The notes under the pieces were generated by a model. It saw nothing but the letters and a program-made list of their open reading frames with translations, did no database searches and was not told where the DNA came from. The position numbers were made by a program, and so were the translations under genes. A stretch of DNA of 64,000 nucleotides from Hydrogenophaga sp. A37 (GTDB taxonomy: Bacteria; Pseudomonadota; Gammaproteobacteria; Burkholderiales; Burkholderiaceae_C), in contig NZ_MUNZ01000062.1 of NCBI RefSeq assembly GCF_002001205.1, forward strand, positions 34,928 through 98,927, written 5' to 3'. Shown in pieces: positions 52,941 through 61,387 of this stretch (position 1 is its first letter; each line of letters opens with the position of its first letter).

Positions 52941-53179
52941 GTGGAAGGAATTCTTCGCGCAACTGAAAGGCGTTCAGTCGCACAACGCTAGGGGTGACAT
53001 CGAAGGAATGTCCTCGTATTTTCGCCGATAACCCTTCATCCATGCTCCCACGGCGATGAGGCATGTCGGTCCTGTATGTGGGTTATGTTCACCGCGAGCG
53101 CCAGCGCCGGCTGTAACTCGGCGGTGGACGCTTGCGTCAGGCCGCCCGGCAGGAGCGGCAAACGTGGCAATCCGCCGAC

Positions 53180-53336
53180 CCGGTCAGCGGATTGCCACGA
53201 AGCGCGGCTCCTTCTCACGCCACATGGTCTTGCGCAGCTCGGCCGCCACGAGGCGGCGACGCTCGTCGGGCTTGAAGGGGCGCAGCGGCGCCATGGTGGT
53301 TGGCTTGCCGGCGTCGTCCACCGCGACCATGATGAA
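53180..53336 (-). pseudogene. Acyl-CoA thioesterase 3' fragment A
   Basis: Matches the last about 50 codons of the thioesterase gene at 48034-48507, including the stop region GGTCAGCGGAT and the stretch encoding VAVDDAGKPTTMAPLRPF. Identity by eye is about 85%. It ends abruptly at 53336, where a Bug-receptor fragment begins a few bases later. Confidence 0.85.
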
Positions 53337-53362
53337 CGTTGGCGTTGTGGATCAGCGCGGTT

Positions 53363-53745
53363 TCATTCCTTGAAAGTCAGCTTGGCATCCGTGACGATTC
53401 GCCGATGAATCGCCATGTCCTGCTGGACGGCGTTCGCCAGGGCCGAAGCTGGCCCGCTGGCTGGCGTGATGCCCATGTCTTCCATCTGCTTGACCAAGCT
53501 GGGGCGGCCAGTGCTGCGTTGACGGCCTTGTTGAGCCTTTCCACCACCGCCTCGGGCGTGCCCACAGGGGCGAACAAGCCCAGCCACAAACCCAAGACAA
53601 AATCCTTCAGGCCGCTCTGCGCCGCGGTGGGGACGTTGGGCAGGCGAGGGTCACGGTGGTCTCCCGTGACGGCGATGATCTCCACCTTGCCAGCGTCGGC
53701 ATATGGCTTTGCCGTTGCGTCGAAAGCCAAGTCCAGCACGTCGCC
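53363..53745 (-). pseudogene. Bug-family receptor 3' fragment with frameshift
   Basis: Corresponds to the last third of a Bug receptor related to the one at 26172-27146. One frame gives GDHRDPRLPNVPTAAQSGLK and on to APVGTPEAVVERLNKAVNAA. A one-base deletion near 53500 then moves the rest to another frame, which gives LANAVQQDMAIHRRI and LTFKE-stop. The 5' two thirds are missing. Non-functional. Confidence 0.87.
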
Positions 53746-53778
53746 GGCCCCGAGCCGGGCGGCGACTGACGGCACCCT

Positions 53779-54024
53779 TCAGGCGCCCGGCGCCTCTTTC
53801 GCCCCCGGGGCACGCCGCGCACCCCGACGCGGGAGGTAAGGCAACGCGAACAAGTACAGCCCCGTCAACAGCAGCAGCCCCAAGGGAAGCAGCGGCGCGT
53901 AGGTCACCCAAGGTGGAGGCTCGCCCTGCCCTTGCGCCCGGACGACGAAGTTGGCGATGACCGTCGCCGTGAAGGCCATGGAGACCCAGCGGTGGGTCCG
54001 GCGAAACAAGGTGCTGCCGCTCAT
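53779..54024 (-). CDS. Small membrane protein in AraC-VOC operon
   Basis: 81 residues with two predicted helices (VSMAFTATVIANFVVRAQ and APLLPLGLLLLTGLYLFAL) and a basic tail. Its start at 54024 overlaps the VOC gene stop as ATGA. Function unknown; such small proteins commonly end AraC-VOC operons. Confidence 0.75.
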   Translation of the reverse strand: MSGSTLFRRTHRWVSMAFTATVIANFVVRAQGQGEPPPWVTYAPLLPLGLLLLTGLYLFALPYLPRRGARRAPGAKEAPGA

Positions 54025-54437
54025 GTCGAGCCCTCCGCCGCCTGGATCATCTTCCAGCCGTTGCCCGCCGGGTCGCGGAAACCGGCGTCGATGCTGCCGA
54101 AGCGTTCCACCGGCTCCTGCGTGAATTCCACACCCAGGGCCTGCCATTGCCCGTAGGTGGCCCGGCAGTCGGCCACGGTCAAGACCAGCGGCGGCATCGC
54201 GCCCTTGGCCACCATGGCGCGCAGCGCCTGCGCCGTTGCTTCGTCGTGCACGGGCGGCCCCGGTGTAAACAGGCCGAGCTGAAACGATGGCTGCTGCGGG
54301 TGCTGCACCGTCAGCCAGCGGTAGGCGCCATTGCGCACGTCCGTGTGCACACGAAAACCGAGCTTGCCGACGTAGAACTCCAGCGCCTCGTCCTGGTCGT
54401 TCACGTACAGGCCCACCACATTGATACCTTGGTTCAT
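54021..54437 (-). CDS. VOC-fold protein
   Basis: 138 residues of the glyoxalase/bleomycin-resistance fold (VVGLYVNDQDEALEFYVGKL, FRDPAGNGWKMIQAAE). The ATG at 54437 has AAGGAGAT 6 bases upstream and shares one base with the AraC gene stop, so it is coupled to it. Substrate unknown. Confidence 0.88.
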   Translation of the reverse strand: MNQGINVVGLYVNDQDEALEFYVGKLGFRVHTDVRNGAYRWLTVQHPQQPSFQLGLFTPGPPVHDEATAQALRAMVAKGAMPPLVLTVADCRATYGQWQALGVEFTQEPVERFGSIDAGFRDPAGNGWKMIQAAEGST

Positions 54438-54979
54438 CACATCTCCTTGGTTGAATCATCCTTGAGGGATGACCGGTTTGTACCCGTCGCTGCGCGGCGC
54501 CGCTTCTCCGAAACTGCTGTGGTGAGGTCTGGCCTCTGCGCGGCCTTCAGCACGCAGGCGGGCACGCGGTCGAGTGGTCCCGCTGCGGCCCTGGCCTGCA
54601 GGCGCAGGGTGCTCGGGGTCTGGCCGGTGATGTCGCGGAATATCCGCCCGAAGGTGCCCAGGCTCTCCCAGCCTGTGGCGAAGGCGATCTCGGTGATGGG
54701 CAGCTCGGTGTCGCGCAGCAGCGTGGTGGCCTGCTCGATGCGCCGCGTCAGCAGGTAGCGGTGTGGCGGGATGCCGAAGGCCTGCTTGAACGAGCGCGCG
54801 AAATGGGCTTCGGACACACCGCTCACCTCGGCCAGCCGCTTCACGGGCCAGGCTTCGTGCGACGCGGCATCCATGCGGTCTTTCGCGCGCAGCAGGCGCC
54901 GCAGCAGGGCCGGGTCTTGCAAGCCGCCCGCTTCCGGCGATGCAATGGGCGATGCGTCAGGGGGTTGGCGGGGTGGCAT
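54437..54979 (-). CDS. AraC-family regulator (HTH-only form)
   Basis: 180 residues, mostly the double-HTH domain (VKRLAEVSGVSEAHFARSFK, ITEIAFATGWESLGTFGRIF); no effector domain. Short AraC proteins of this kind commonly pair with VOC genes. Its start lies 19 bp from thioesterase fragment B, and the frame runs straight on into that fragment, so part of its promoter may have come from it. Confidence 0.85.
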   Translation of the reverse strand: MPPRQPPDASPIASPEAGGLQDPALLRRLLRAKDRMDAASHEAWPVKRLAEVSGVSEAHFARSFKQAFGIPPHRYLLTRRIEQATTLLRDTELPITEIAFATGWESLGTFGRIFRDITGQTPSTLRLQARAAAGPLDRVPACVLKAAQRPDLTTAVSEKRRRAATGTNRSSLKDDSTKEM

Positions 54980-54997
54980 GCTGCAAGGGCGTCGAAG

Positions 54998-55104
54998 GGG
55001 TTTGCCAGTGTCGTCCACCGCCACCATGGTGAAGAAGCAGCTGTTGACGTGGCGCTTGGCCTGGGTGCGGATATTTTCCGCGATCACCTTGATGCCCACT
55101 TCCA
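54998..55104 (-). repeat. Direct repeat / thioesterase internal fragment B
   Basis: 107 bp that match 57014-57120 with a single difference (ATATTTTCC against ATGTTTTCC). The sequence is an internal piece of the thioesterase gene (VGIKVIAENIRTQAKRHVNS region), same orientation. Together the two copies bracket 1.9 kb carrying the XRE-ImmA/PIN pair. Confidence 0.93.
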
Positions 55105-55140
55105 CTTTGCGAGCGCCTGGGGGGCGTTGGATGGTGGGAT
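55105..55140 (+). pseudogene. Possible LysR tail remnant
   Basis: GCGAGCGCCTGGGGGGCGTT and the bases after it resemble the final 35 bp of the LysR fragment at 49257-49291. It abuts fragment B exactly. Short, so only tentative. Confidence 0.45.
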
Positions 55141-55180
55141 TTGGGAGCGATGTTGTTCTCTTTGGTTTAAATTTTTGTTA

Positions 55181-55202
55181 GAGTTAAAGACTTTTTAAAC
55201 TC
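55181..55202. promoter_or_regulatory. Operator-like inverted repeat before the XRE-ImmA gene
   Basis: GAGTTAAAG...TTTAAACTC in an AT-rich patch, followed by AAGGAGG (55208-55214) and the ATG at 55219. This suits autoregulation by the XRE domain of the next gene. Confidence 0.55.
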
Positions 55203-55218
55203 AACCCAAGGAGGCTTC

Positions 55219-56298
55219 ATGATTGCAGATCGCATCCGCCAAGCGCGATTGGCGGCAGGTCTGACCCTGGGTGCATTGGGTGAACAGGTGGGGGTTTCTC
55301 ACACCGCCATCCAGAAGTACGAGAAGGGTCTTCTGACCCCCTCGTCGTCTCAGCTGCTCAAGCTGGCCCGTGCCTGCGGCATCCGGACTGAGTATTTCTT
55401 TCGCACGCATACGGTCGAACTGCTGGAGCCCGAGTTTCGCAAGCTCTCGACCTTTGGCAAGACGGCGCAGGATGCGCTGAAGATCAAGGTCGTCGAACTG
55501 GTGGAAAAGCGCGTGGAGTTGCTTGGCGCTTTTCCCGAGCTACCGTTTCCGGCGTTTGCACCGCCCGCGAACCTGCCTGAACACGTTGCCTCGCTGGACG
55601 AGATCGATGCGTTTTCGGCTGCTGTCCGCAACGCTTGGCAGTTGGGCATGAATCCGATTGCCGACCTCACCGACACCCTCGAAGGGCTTGGCTTGCTGGT
55701 CATCGTGGTCGATGAAGAGAACCCGGGGTTCTCCGGCTTGACGGCCAAGGCGCGAACCGAAGATGGCCGGGAGTATCCGGTCGTGGCTGTTTCCAAACGT
55801 TGGCCCGGTGATCGGCAGCGGTTCACCCTCGCGCATGAGCTGGGGCATCTGCTGCTCGAAGGACGACTGGCCGATGGCATCGACGAAGAGAAGGCCTGCG
55901 ACCGTTTCGCCGGTGCATTCCTGGCTCCGCGTGTCGCGGTCCTGCAGTTGCTCGGGGCGCAGCGCCATGCACTGGAGTGGCAGGAGCTCTATGTGCTCAA
56001 ACATGAGTTTGGCTTGTCGATGGCCGGATGGCTGCAGCGCGCCAAACAGTGCCGCGTGGTCACCGACGAGGCCCACCTTGCGATGGTGAAGCGGTTTTCG
56101 GCAAAGGGCTGGCGCAAGAACGAGCCGGGCGACCCGCTGCCGCAAGAGCATCCGCGGTTGTTTGATCAGCTGGTGTACCGAGCCTTGGCCGAACAGTACA
56201 TTTCCGAGGGCAAAGCGGCGGAACTGCTGGGCATCCCGATGATGCGCTTCCACAAAGAACGCCAGTTGGAGTCATCGGATGCGCTTGCTCATCAGTGA
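55219..56298 (+). CDS. XRE-ImmA/IrrE fusion (COG2856-type antitoxin/regulator)
   Basis: 359 residues: an N-terminal XRE helix-turn-helix (about 4-58; LGALGEQVGVSHTAIQKYEK) and a Zn-peptidase domain with HELGH at 206-210. Such fusions form toxin-antitoxin-like pairs, often with a PIN-domain protein, as here. It overlaps the PIN gene by 20 bp. Preceded by a perfect AAGGAGG and an operator-like palindrome. Full length. Confidence 0.92.
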   Translation: MIADRIRQARLAAGLTLGALGEQVGVSHTAIQKYEKGLLTPSSSQLLKLARACGIRTEYFFRTHTVELLEPEFRKLSTFGKTAQDALKIKVVELVEKRVELLGAFPELPFPAFAPPANLPEHVASLDEIDAFSAAVRNAWQLGMNPIADLTDTLEGLGLLVIVVDEENPGFSGLTAKARTEDGREYPVVAVSKRWPGDRQRFTLAHELGHLLLEGRLADGIDEEKACDRFAGAFLAPRVAVLQLLGAQRHALEWQELYVLKHEFGLSMAGWLQRAKQCRVVTDEAHLAMVKRFSAKGWRKNEPGDPLPQEHPRLFDQLVYRALAEQYISEGKAAELLGIPMMRFHKERQLESSDALAHQ

Positions 56299-56788
56299 TG
56301 CCAACATCTTGATTGACATGGAAGCAGGCGCGTTGATGAACACGCTCTTCCAGCTTCCGATGCAGTTCGGCATCCCTGACCTCCTGTACTACGAAGAAAT
56401 TGAACCCGGCAGTCCGGGCCTTGAAGACATGGGTTTGCTGATCATGGAGGTCAGCGGAGGCTTCGTCGCGTATGCCCAGCAGCTGCCAAGCCAGCACAAC
56501 CACCTGCTTCCGGCGAAAAACGGCCCCAAGCCCAGCCACAACGACTACCTGGCGCTGGCGCTTGCAAAACAGGAAGCCTGCACCCTGCTGACGGGCGACA
56601 CCAATCTGCGACTGGTTGCCGACAAAGAGCAAGTCAACGTCATGGGCACCCTTGGGCTGTTGCGCGCCATGATCGAAAACCAGTTGCTGACAGTCGACGA
56701 CGCCTTCAAGGCGCTCGGCCGCATGAAGACGGGCAAGCGACGGCTGCCCTGGCCAGAAACCGAGAAAATGCTAAACGCACTGCTTTGA
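56279..56788 (+). CDS. PIN-like nuclease (toxin-type) paired with XRE-ImmA
   Basis: 169 residues. Acidic PIN residues appear as Asp7 (LLISDANILID), Asp89 (SHNDYLALALA) and Asp107 (LLTGDTNLR), with Glu40 or Glu42 as a further candidate. This is the layout of RNA-cleaving PIN toxins, though the protein is longer than VapC. The ATG at 56279 has TTGGAG upstream and lies within the end of the XRE-ImmA gene. Confidence 0.85.
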   Translation: MRLLISDANILIDMEAGALMNTLFQLPMQFGIPDLLYYEEIEPGSPGLEDMGLLIMEVSGGFVAYAQQLPSQHNHLLPAKNGPKPSHNDYLALALAKQEACTLLTGDTNLRLVADKEQVNVMGTLGLLRAMIENQLLTVDDAFKALGRMKTGKRRLPWPETEKMLNALL

Positions 56789-56896
56789 GGCCATTCATCA
56801 CCCCAACCTCGTACTGAGGGTGATCGACATCGGCAATGGCGGTTGGTGTTTCGACCCTGCGCTGCGGTGGGGCACGCCGTGAACCCGCCGAGCCGG

Positions 56897-57369
56897 TCAG
56901 CGGATAGCCGAGAACCGCTGCTCCATCTCGCGCCGCATGGCCTTGCGCACCTCGGCCGCGGCGTGGCGGTGGCGTTCGTTGGGGGAGAAGGGGCGCAGGG
57001 GGGCCACGGGGACGGGTTTGCCAGTGTCGTCCACCGCCACCATGGTGAAGAAGCAGCTGTTGACGTGGCGCTTGGCCTGGGTGCGGATGTTTTCCGCGAT
57101 CACCTTGATGCCCACTTCCATGGACGAGCTGCCGGTGTGGTTGACGGAGGCGAGGAAGATGACGAGTTCGCCCACGTGGATGGGTTGGCGGAGCATGACC
57201 TGGCCTACGCTGAGGGTGACGACGTAGCTGCCGCGTAGCGGCTGGCGCAGGCGTAGGCCACCTGGTCGAGCAGCTTGAGAATGGTGCCGCCGTGCACGTT
57301 GCCGGAAAAGTTGGCGGTGCCGGGGGTCATCAGCACCGACATGCTGAGCTGGTGGGCGGGCAGTTCCAT
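56897..57369 (-). pseudogene. Acyl-CoA thioesterase, frameshifted near-complete copy
   Basis: Begins MELPAHQLSMSVLMTPGTAN and matches the copy at 48034-48507 along its whole length. One base is missing where the intact gene encodes ASRYAAAYVV (near 57230), so the second half (VVTLSVGQVMLRQPIHVG onward, ending REMEQRFSAIR) is in another frame. It also contains direct-repeat copy 57014-57120. Confidence 0.88.
57014..57120 (-). repeat. Direct repeat, second copy (within broken thioesterase)
   Basis: 107 bp, one mismatch to 54998-55104, same orientation. Near-identity over a full 107 bp indicates recent duplication or recombination. Confidence 0.93.
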
Positions 57370-57526
57370 GGGGTCTTGGCAGGGTGTGGGTTGAACGGGC
57401 GGCTGCGGTGCACGGGACGGGCAGCCGCGATGGTGCCACGCAGCGCAAGGGCCCGCCAGCGGGCGGGCCATGAGGCCGGCCGTGGCAGGCTCGGCACGGG
57501 CCACGGCCCCAACCCCTCTCAGGCGC

Positions 57527-58189
57527 TCAGGCCCCCGCGGTCTGCCAGCCCTGCCACAGCGTCCACACCCCACCCACCACGAGCAGCCAGCCCAGGCCTT
57601 GCCCGGCGAGCACCTGGGCGCGCCCGCTGCCGCGCAGCCAGGTTTTGACCCTCACGCCGCCCAGCGCCACGGCGCCATACACGCCGATCTGGGTGGCCGC
57701 GATGATGGCGCCCAAGGCCACAGCTTGCACGGCCAGCGGGCCGTAGGCCGGGCGCACGAACTGGGGGAACACGGCGACCATGAACAGGTAGGCCTTGGGG
57801 TTGAGCAAGCAGGTGAGCAGACCGCGCCGGAAGGTGGCTGCGAGCGGGCGCGAGGCCTGCGCGCTCACCTCGCCCAGCGCGGCGGCGCCGCGCACGAGCT
57901 GCCAGCCGATCCACGCGAGGTAGAGCGCGCCGGCGATGAGCATGGCGTTGAACAGCTGGGGCAGCGCCTGCAGGGCCAGGCCCACGCCGAGGCTGGCCAT
58001 GACGGTGTGCACCACGCCGCCGGCGACCACGCCCGTGAGCGCGGCCAGGCCGCCTTTGAGGCCGTCGACCAACGTGCTGCCGAGCACGAAGGCCATGTCG
58101 AGCCCGGGCAGCGCGATGATGCCGAAAACGAGCAGAAAGAAGAGCCAGAGGTGGGCGGTGTGGGCGAGAGGGAAGCTGAGCCAGTCCAT
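57527..58189 (-). CDS. LysE/RhtB-family exporter
   Basis: 220 residues with about six membrane helices and the family block PGLDMAFVLGSTLVDGLKGG plus LLNPKAYLFMVAVFPQFV. Exports amino acids or their derivatives. The ATG at 58189 is chosen. Divergent from the WYL regulator, with a triple-hairpin repeat between. Confidence 0.92.
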   Translation of the reverse strand: MDWLSFPLAHTAHLWLFFLLVFGIIALPGLDMAFVLGSTLVDGLKGGLAALTGVVAGGVVHTVMASLGVGLALQALPQLFNAMLIAGALYLAWIGWQLVRGAAALGEVSAQASRPLAATFRRGLLTCLLNPKAYLFMVAVFPQFVRPAYGPLAVQAVALGAIIAATQIGVYGAVALGGVRVKTWLRGSGRAQVLAGQGLGWLLVVGGVWTLWQGWQTAGA

Positions 58190-58269
58190 GGGGTGTGCGG
58201 GTGAAAGTTGCGATGGGCAGAGCTTGCCTGACATAACATGCCACCTGATGTCAGGTATAAATTCAACAC

Positions 58270-58338
58270 ACCCCCGCCGCGCTTCGCGCGACCCCCTCAA
58301 GGGGGCATCACCAGAGGCCCGGCAAAGCCGGTTCCTCG
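58270..58338 (+). repeat. Triple-hairpin intergenic repeat, copy 2
   Basis: CACCCCCGCCGCGCTTCGCG, then a C5/G5 hairpin (ACCCCCTCAAGGGGGC), then GGCCCGGCAAAGCCGGTTCC. Same three blocks as the copies at 15438, 59440 and 61861. Confidence 0.85.
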
Positions 58339-58402
58339 GTGATCGCTGGGTTGGGGCATGTCATGCGTTGCGCATGTCACTCCGGAGCCATGGGACATTG
58401 AG

Positions 58403-59377
58403 ATGAAAGCGAGCCGCCTGCTGTCGATCCTGATGTTGTTGCAGGCGCATGGCCGCCAGTCGGCGCCGGTGCTGGCGCGCGCGCTGGAGGTCTCGGTGCG
58501 CACGGTCCTGCGCGACATTGACCAGCTCTCGGCGGCGGGCGTGCCGCTGTGGGGCGAACGTGGGCGCCAGGGCGGGTTTCAGCTTCGCGAGGGCTGGAGC
58601 ACCACACTGACCGGCATGACCGAGCCCGAGTCGCAGGCGCTGCTGCTGGCCGGGTTGCCGGGCGCGGCGACCGATCTGGGCCTGGGTGCGGCGGCGGCTT
58701 CGGCGCGGCTGAAGATGGTGGCGAGCCTGCCGGCCGAATGGCGCGAGCAGGCCGACCGCGTGGGCGCGCGCCTGCACATCGACCCGGTGGACTGGTACCG
58801 CGCGCAAGAGACGCCGGCGCACCTGCGCGAGGTGGCCGAGGCGGTGTGGAACGCGCGGCGCGTGGCCGTGCGCTACGAGAGCTGGCGCGGCCAGGCTGAG
58901 CGCGAGCTGGAGCCGCTGGGCCTGGTGCTGAAGGCGGGCACCTGGTACATGGCGGCGCGTGCGTCGGGGCAGGACGCCGTGCGCACCTACCGGCTTGGCG
59001 CCGTGAAGACGCTGCGCACGCTGCCCACGAAATTCCGCCGGCCCAAGGCGTTTGACCTCGCGGCCTACTGGCAAGCCTCGGCCGCGCGCTTCGAGGCCGA
59101 GTTGCGCACGCTGCAAGCGCGGGTCGCCGTCTCGCCGCGCGCCCTGGGCTGGCTGCACAACGAGCGCATTCCCTTTGCGCCCGACGCCGCAGCGGGCGCT
59201 GAGCCGACCCGCGCGGGCTGGGCCACGGTGCTCATGCCCATTGAATCCATCGAACACGGCGCGCGCCGCCTGCTGTCGTACGGTGCCGAGGTGGAGGTGA
59301 TCGCGCCGCCCGCGCTGCGGCAGCGCTTGCTCGACGAGCTGGCGGCCACCCGCACGCATTACGCCGGCGCGGGGTGA
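58403..59377 (+). CDS. WYL-domain transcriptional regulator (YafY type)
   Basis: 324 residues: an N-terminal DeoR-like HTH (RLLSILMLLQAHGRQSAPVL) and a WYL ligand-sensing domain (about 145-220; GTWYMAARASGQDAVRTYRL). The ATG at 58403 is the start, before MKASRLLSIL. Divergent from the LysE gene, which it may control. Confidence 0.92.
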   Translation: MKASRLLSILMLLQAHGRQSAPVLARALEVSVRTVLRDIDQLSAAGVPLWGERGRQGGFQLREGWSTTLTGMTEPESQALLLAGLPGAATDLGLGAAAASARLKMVASLPAEWREQADRVGARLHIDPVDWYRAQETPAHLREVAEAVWNARRVAVRYESWRGQAERELEPLGLVLKAGTWYMAARASGQDAVRTYRLGAVKTLRTLPTKFRRPKAFDLAAYWQASAARFEAELRTLQARVAVSPRALGWLHNERIPFAPDAAAGAEPTRAGWATVLMPIESIEHGARRLLSYGAEVEVIAPPALRQRLLDELAATRTHYAGAG

Positions 59378-59439
59378 AATTCGTGGGCCCGGAGCGCAGG
59401 GGCACATCTCGGTGCGAAATGCCCCCGCCCAGAACGCGG

Positions 59440-59509
59440 CGGAACTGGCTTTGCCAGGCCGCTCGCGTTGCCCCCTGGGGGGTCGCGCAAAGCGCGGCAG
59501 GGGGTCTAA
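59440..59509 (-). repeat. Triple-hairpin intergenic repeat, copy 3
   Basis: On the minus strand CCCCCTGCCGCGCTTTGCGC, then CCCCCCAGGGGGC, then GGCCTGGCAAAGCCAG. The most divergent of the four copies. Lies between the convergent ends of the WYL and esterase genes. Confidence 0.75.
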
Positions 59510-60705
59510 CTCCCCAGGAAAAATCGCAGCATCTCGGCCGAAGCGTCGGGGCCCGCGGCATCGGTGAAGGAGCCCGACGGGTCGCCGCCCGACCAGGCGT
59601 GGCCCGCGCCGTGCAGCGTCCACTGCTCCACGCGCGGCTGGCCTTGGGCGTCGGCGTGCACGGTGCGCGTGTAGCGCCGCCCGCCGGTTTCGCCTTCTTC
59701 GGTGGTGCTGACGAGGGCCAGGGCCTTTGGCAGGCGCGCGTGGGCCGCCCTGGCCTGCGACACGATGGTTTCGCCGTTGCTGTGTTGCACCGTGTGGTCC
59801 CGGTCACCATGAAACACGATCACCGGCACAGCGTGCGACGCGTCGAGGCGCGGGTCGTCGGCCGTGCCGGGGAAGTGCCCGCGGCCCATGGCGCCGCGCC
59901 CCTTCATGGCGCCCAGCGCCGAGGGGATGTCGTGCGCGGCGGCATAGGGCAGGCCCGAGTGCGCGCCCACGGCGGCGAACAGCTCGGGGTAAGTTTCACC
60001 GAGCACCACGGCCATGGCCGCACCCGCCGAGAGGCCCGCGACGAACACGCGCTTCGGGTCCACCGCGCACTCTTTGCCCACCGCCTCCACGATGCCCGCC
60101 AACAATGCCGGCTCGCCGCTGCCGCGCTGCTGGTCTTCGCTGCGAAACCAGTTCCAGCAGCGCGAGGGGTTGGCGCTCGAAGGCTGCTCGGGGTAGACCA
60201 CGAGAACGCCCCGCTCGTCGGCGAGCCGGTTCATCTGCGTGCCGGCGGCGAAGTCGTCGGGCGACTGCGTGCAGCCGTGCAGCATGACCACCAGCGGCAT
60301 CGGCTGGGCGGCCTGCGCCGCGGTGTGGGCGGGGATGTAGAGCTTGTAGGCGCGCGCGCCAGCGGGCCCGGTGAAGCTGCGCAGGAGGAACTGGCCCGGC
60401 AGCTTGTCTGCCGTGGCCGCCTTGACTGGTTTGGCGGGTTTGGCTGGCTTGTCCACCGGGTCGGGCGTGTCGGTCGGCATGGGCGTTGGCATGGGCGTGT
60501 CGACCACTTCGCGGGCATGCACGTCGATGGGCACGTCGCGTGCCTCACGGCTCGGCGCGGCCGGCTTCGCCGGCGCCGGTGTCCCGCCCAGGCCTGCGGA
60601 GGCCAGTGCTTTGCGGATCGTCTCGGTCACGCCACGCAAGGGGCCGCTCTGGGTGTTGAGCCCGGCGGACGCCAGAGCGCGTTCGATGGTTTCCTGGATG
60701 TTCAT
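59506..60705 (-). CDS. PHB depolymerase-family esterase
   Basis: 399 residues. A short N-terminal region contains a tandem motif (TIERALASAGL and TIRKALASAGL) and a Pro/Thr-rich linker. The catalytic domain follows, with HGCTQSPDDFA, nucleophile GLSAGAAMA, HGDRDHTV and catalytic-His HGAGHAWSGG. No signal peptide is evident, so an intracellular esterase is likely. The ATG at 60705 is used; the frame is open to a TTG at 60801. Confidence 0.88.
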   Translation of the reverse strand: MNIQETIERALASAGLNTQSGPLRGVTETIRKALASAGLGGTPAPAKPAAPSREARDVPIDVHAREVVDTPMPTPMPTDTPDPVDKPAKPAKPVKAATADKLPGQFLLRSFTGPAGARAYKLYIPAHTAAQAAQPMPLVVMLHGCTQSPDDFAAGTQMNRLADERGVLVVYPEQPSSANPSRCWNWFRSEDQQRGSGEPALLAGIVEAVGKECAVDPKRVFVAGLSAGAAMAVVLGETYPELFAAVGAHSGLPYAAAHDIPSALGAMKGRGAMGRGHFPGTADDPRLDASHAVPVIVFHGDRDHTVQHSNGETIVSQARAAHARLPKALALVSTTEEGETGGRRYTRTVHADAQGQPRVEQWTLHGAGHAWSGGDPSGSFTDAAGPDASAEMLRFFLGS

Positions 60706-60813
60706 GGCGAGGGCGCTGGACGCCACCGTGTTGGAAGAGGGTTTCAAAAGCGCTTTCGGGAGCGTCTGCAAGAAAGAAGAAAGGGGTGAAAAGGACAACA
60801 AAGAAGGAGCGGG

Positions 60814-61233
60814 TCAGACCATGCGGCTGGCCAGGGCCTGCCGCACCGCGAGGCTGGCGTGGAAGGCGCCGAGCACCGAAACCGACCCGATGGCGGCCAG
60901 CGCCAGCTCGGGCGGCACGTCTTCGTCGATGCGCGCCAGGCCCACGACCTGGATGCGCAGCATCTCGCCCGCGGCCACCGCGCGCTCCAGATCGGCGCGG
61001 CTCAGGTGCTGCAGGCCGATCATCAGCGTGCGTCGCGCCACCGTCTGTCGCACCGACTCGGCGTGCGTGGCAAGCAAGTTGCGCACCGCCGTTCGGATCA
61101 GGTCGGAGCGGTTGGAATAAAAGCCTTCCTGCACCAGCAGGTCGATCTGGCCAAGGTCCACCACGCCCAGGTTGATGGTCAGTTTTTCGGTGTCCCCGAT
61201 GCGGGGTTTGGGTTCGATCAGTGCGGTTGCCAT
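60814..61233 (-). CDS. Ribbon-helix-helix regulator-like protein
   Basis: 139 residues. The N-terminal segment INLGVVDLGQIDLLV with FYSNRSDLIRTAVRNLL is a CopG/Arc-type ribbon-helix-helix. The rest is helical and Ala-rich. It starts 108 bp upstream of the esterase start and could regulate it. Confidence 0.82.
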   Translation of the reverse strand: MATALIEPKPRIGDTEKLTINLGVVDLGQIDLLVQEGFYSNRSDLIRTAVRNLLATHAESVRQTVARRTLMIGLQHLSRADLERAVAAGEMLRIQVVGLARIDEDVPPELALAAIGSVSVLGAFHASLAVRQALASRMV

Positions 61234-61387
61234 CTACATACCATCCATATGGAATCTATCTGGAGGGCATTTAACCATGTTTTCCGCCAGTGGACTGTGC
61301 GGCACCCCACAAAGTCTGGTTTGTCCGACACGCAGGCAGGGGGAAATGTGATGACGAAAATAAAACTTTTGTTGCCAGGAGCGCGCC

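Noticed and set aside
52783..53064. 93-codon minus-strand frame overlapping sce7726
   Set aside because: Overlaps the better-supported sce7726-like gene in another frame; no motif.
54437..55105. Thioesterase-AraC fusion protein
   Set aside because: The frame is open from thioesterase fragment B into the AraC gene, but an internal ATG at 54979 marks the normal AraC start and the upstream part is only an internal thioesterase piece.
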